Translations under genes and position numbers: made by a program
Assembly (NCBI RefSeq): GCF_009733845.1
Contig: NZ_WNXZ01000002.1
Location: forward strand, 620,001-684,000
DNA: 64,000 nt
DNA from: Pseudactinotalea terrae
Lineage (GTDB): Bacteria; Actinomycetota; Actinomycetes; Actinomycetales; Beutenbergiaceae
Reading direction: 5' to 3'
Shown here: positions 63,552 through 64,000 of the stretch, piece by piece
Layout of the letters: every line of letters begins with the position of its first letter
Numbering within the stretch: position 1 is the stretch's first letter
Notes under the pieces: generated by a model
Databases searched by the model: none
What the model was told of the DNA's origin: nothing
Seen by the model: only the letters and a program-made list of their open reading frames with translations

Positions 63552-64000
63552 ATGGCTGAGGAACCGATCAGCATCGCCCGACGGCGGATGGCGCACCAGG
63601 GCCTGTGCGCCCCGCTGGGTGGGCCGGAGGCGATCGTGGACGCGGTGCGCGCGATGTGCGGCGCGCACGCGCAGGTGCAGCAGGCGGCCGAGCACTCGGT
63701 CGCGCGTCGCCTCGAGGGCGTCACCCGCGCGGACGTGCAGGAGGCGCTGTGGCAGCGGCGTGACCTCGTGCGCACCTATGGCCCGCGGGGCACGGTGCAC
63801 CTGCTGCCATCCGCCGACCTGCACCTGTGGTCGGGTGCGCTGTCGGCGCTCGACGGCGGGACGCCCCGTCACGCCGACGGCGTCCGTCTCGAGGATGATC
63901 AGGTCGATGAGGTCGTGGCTGCGGTCGGCGAGGCGCTGGCCGACGCCGAGCTGACACTGCCCGAGCTGGATGCCGAGATCGCCGCGCGCCTGGGGCCGTG
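63552..64000 (+). CDS. AlkZ-type winged-helix DNA glycosylase-like protein (3' end outside window)
   Basis: 149 codons are visible and no stop is reached before the window edge. The HTH_42 superfamily opening is seen: 'ISIARRRMAHQGLCAPLGGP', then 'CGAHAQVQQAAEHSVARR'. The catalytic Q-x-Q motif (Gln41, Gln43) marks the AlkZ-like branch that unhooks bulky or crosslinked bases. 'RTYGPRGTVHLLPSADLHLW' is typical of the family. ATG 63552 is chosen; ATG 63543 is an alternative start. CAGGAT lies 7 nt before the start. Together with the gene at 43158 it makes two members of the superfamily in this window. Confidence 0.85.
   Translation, partial: MAEEPISIARRRMAHQGLCAPLGGPEAIVDAVRAMCGAHAQVQQAAEHSVARRLEGVTRADVQEALWQRRDLVRTYGPRGTVHLLPSADLHLWSGALSALDGGTPRHADGVRLEDDQVDEVVAAVGEALADAELTLPELDAEIAARLGP

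Overview
The window comes from a very GC-rich actinomycete. The conserved neighbourhoods (mtrA-mtrB-lpqB, comF-hpf-secA, MoxR/DUF58/DUF4350/DUF4129, an actinobacterial tad pilus locus, DUF3499 next to a phosphomannomutase) and a DUF222/HNH protein of the 13E12-repeat family point to the Micrococcales (Ruaniaceae/Beutenbergiaceae/Cellulomonadaceae-like). The exact family is an inference. I see no rRNA, tRNA, CRISPR array, insertion sequence or prophage. Genes are packed tightly, many with ATGA-type overlaps.

Layout. 1-3.8 kb: a truncated SH3/ARB_07466-like secreted protein, two alpha/beta hydrolases and an ArsR-SRPBCC pair with a perfect 11-bp inverted-repeat operator. 3.9-8.5 kb: a tad (Flp) pilus operon (TadA, TadB, TadC, a small pilin-like protein, three TadE/TadG-like minor pilins). 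8.6-13.0 kb: nitronate monooxygenase, a DUF222/HNH protein, and a 431-bp spacer leading to a 43-codon small ORF joined to an ArsR-type regulator. 13.0-20.3 kb: housekeeping genes (zincin-like protein, DUF3499, phosphomannomutase, CDF transporter, MalY/PatB lyase, MFS transporter, adenosylhomocysteinase). 20.5-28.5 kb: a carbohydrate operon (two permeases, solute-binding lipoprotein, YesL-like protein, GH2 beta-galactosidase-like enzyme, ROK regulator). 28.6-43.0 kb: NhaA, RDD and SpoIIM proteins, a five-gene reverse-strand MoxR cluster, then mtrA-mtrB-lpqB, comF and hpf. 43-52.9 kb: a YcaQ-type glycosylase, secA, Rv3235-like and LysM proteins, a BldC-like regulator, a SAF/CpaE-like pair that may complete the distant tad locus, DUF6912 and a HisN-like phosphatase. 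53-63.5 kb: a second carbohydrate locus (secreted beta-propeller protein, FadR-type GntR regulator, ABC importer, SDR dehydrogenase, glucarate-dehydratase-type enolase, CE7 esterase, six-hairpin glycosidase). The window ends in a truncated AlkZ-like glycosylase gene.

How it works together. The two carbohydrate loci look like separate import-and-degrade systems: one for a galactoside-type oligosaccharide, one for an acetylated, probably acid-sugar-containing glycan. Both carry strong GC-rich stem-loops just downstream of the binding-protein gene, which would uncouple binding-protein levels from downstream genes. The mtrAB-lpqB, MoxR cluster, LysM and SecA genes form a cell-envelope neighbourhood.

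A recurrent pattern is a TAnnnT -10 element 6-7 nt before an ATG/GTG with no Shine-Dalgarno sequence. It occurs at about a dozen starts and suggests widespread leaderless transcripts, including a leaderless 29-codon uORF with a Pro-Pro-Pro motif ahead of hpf. These promoter and small-ORF calls come from reading the sequence only; no searches were run.
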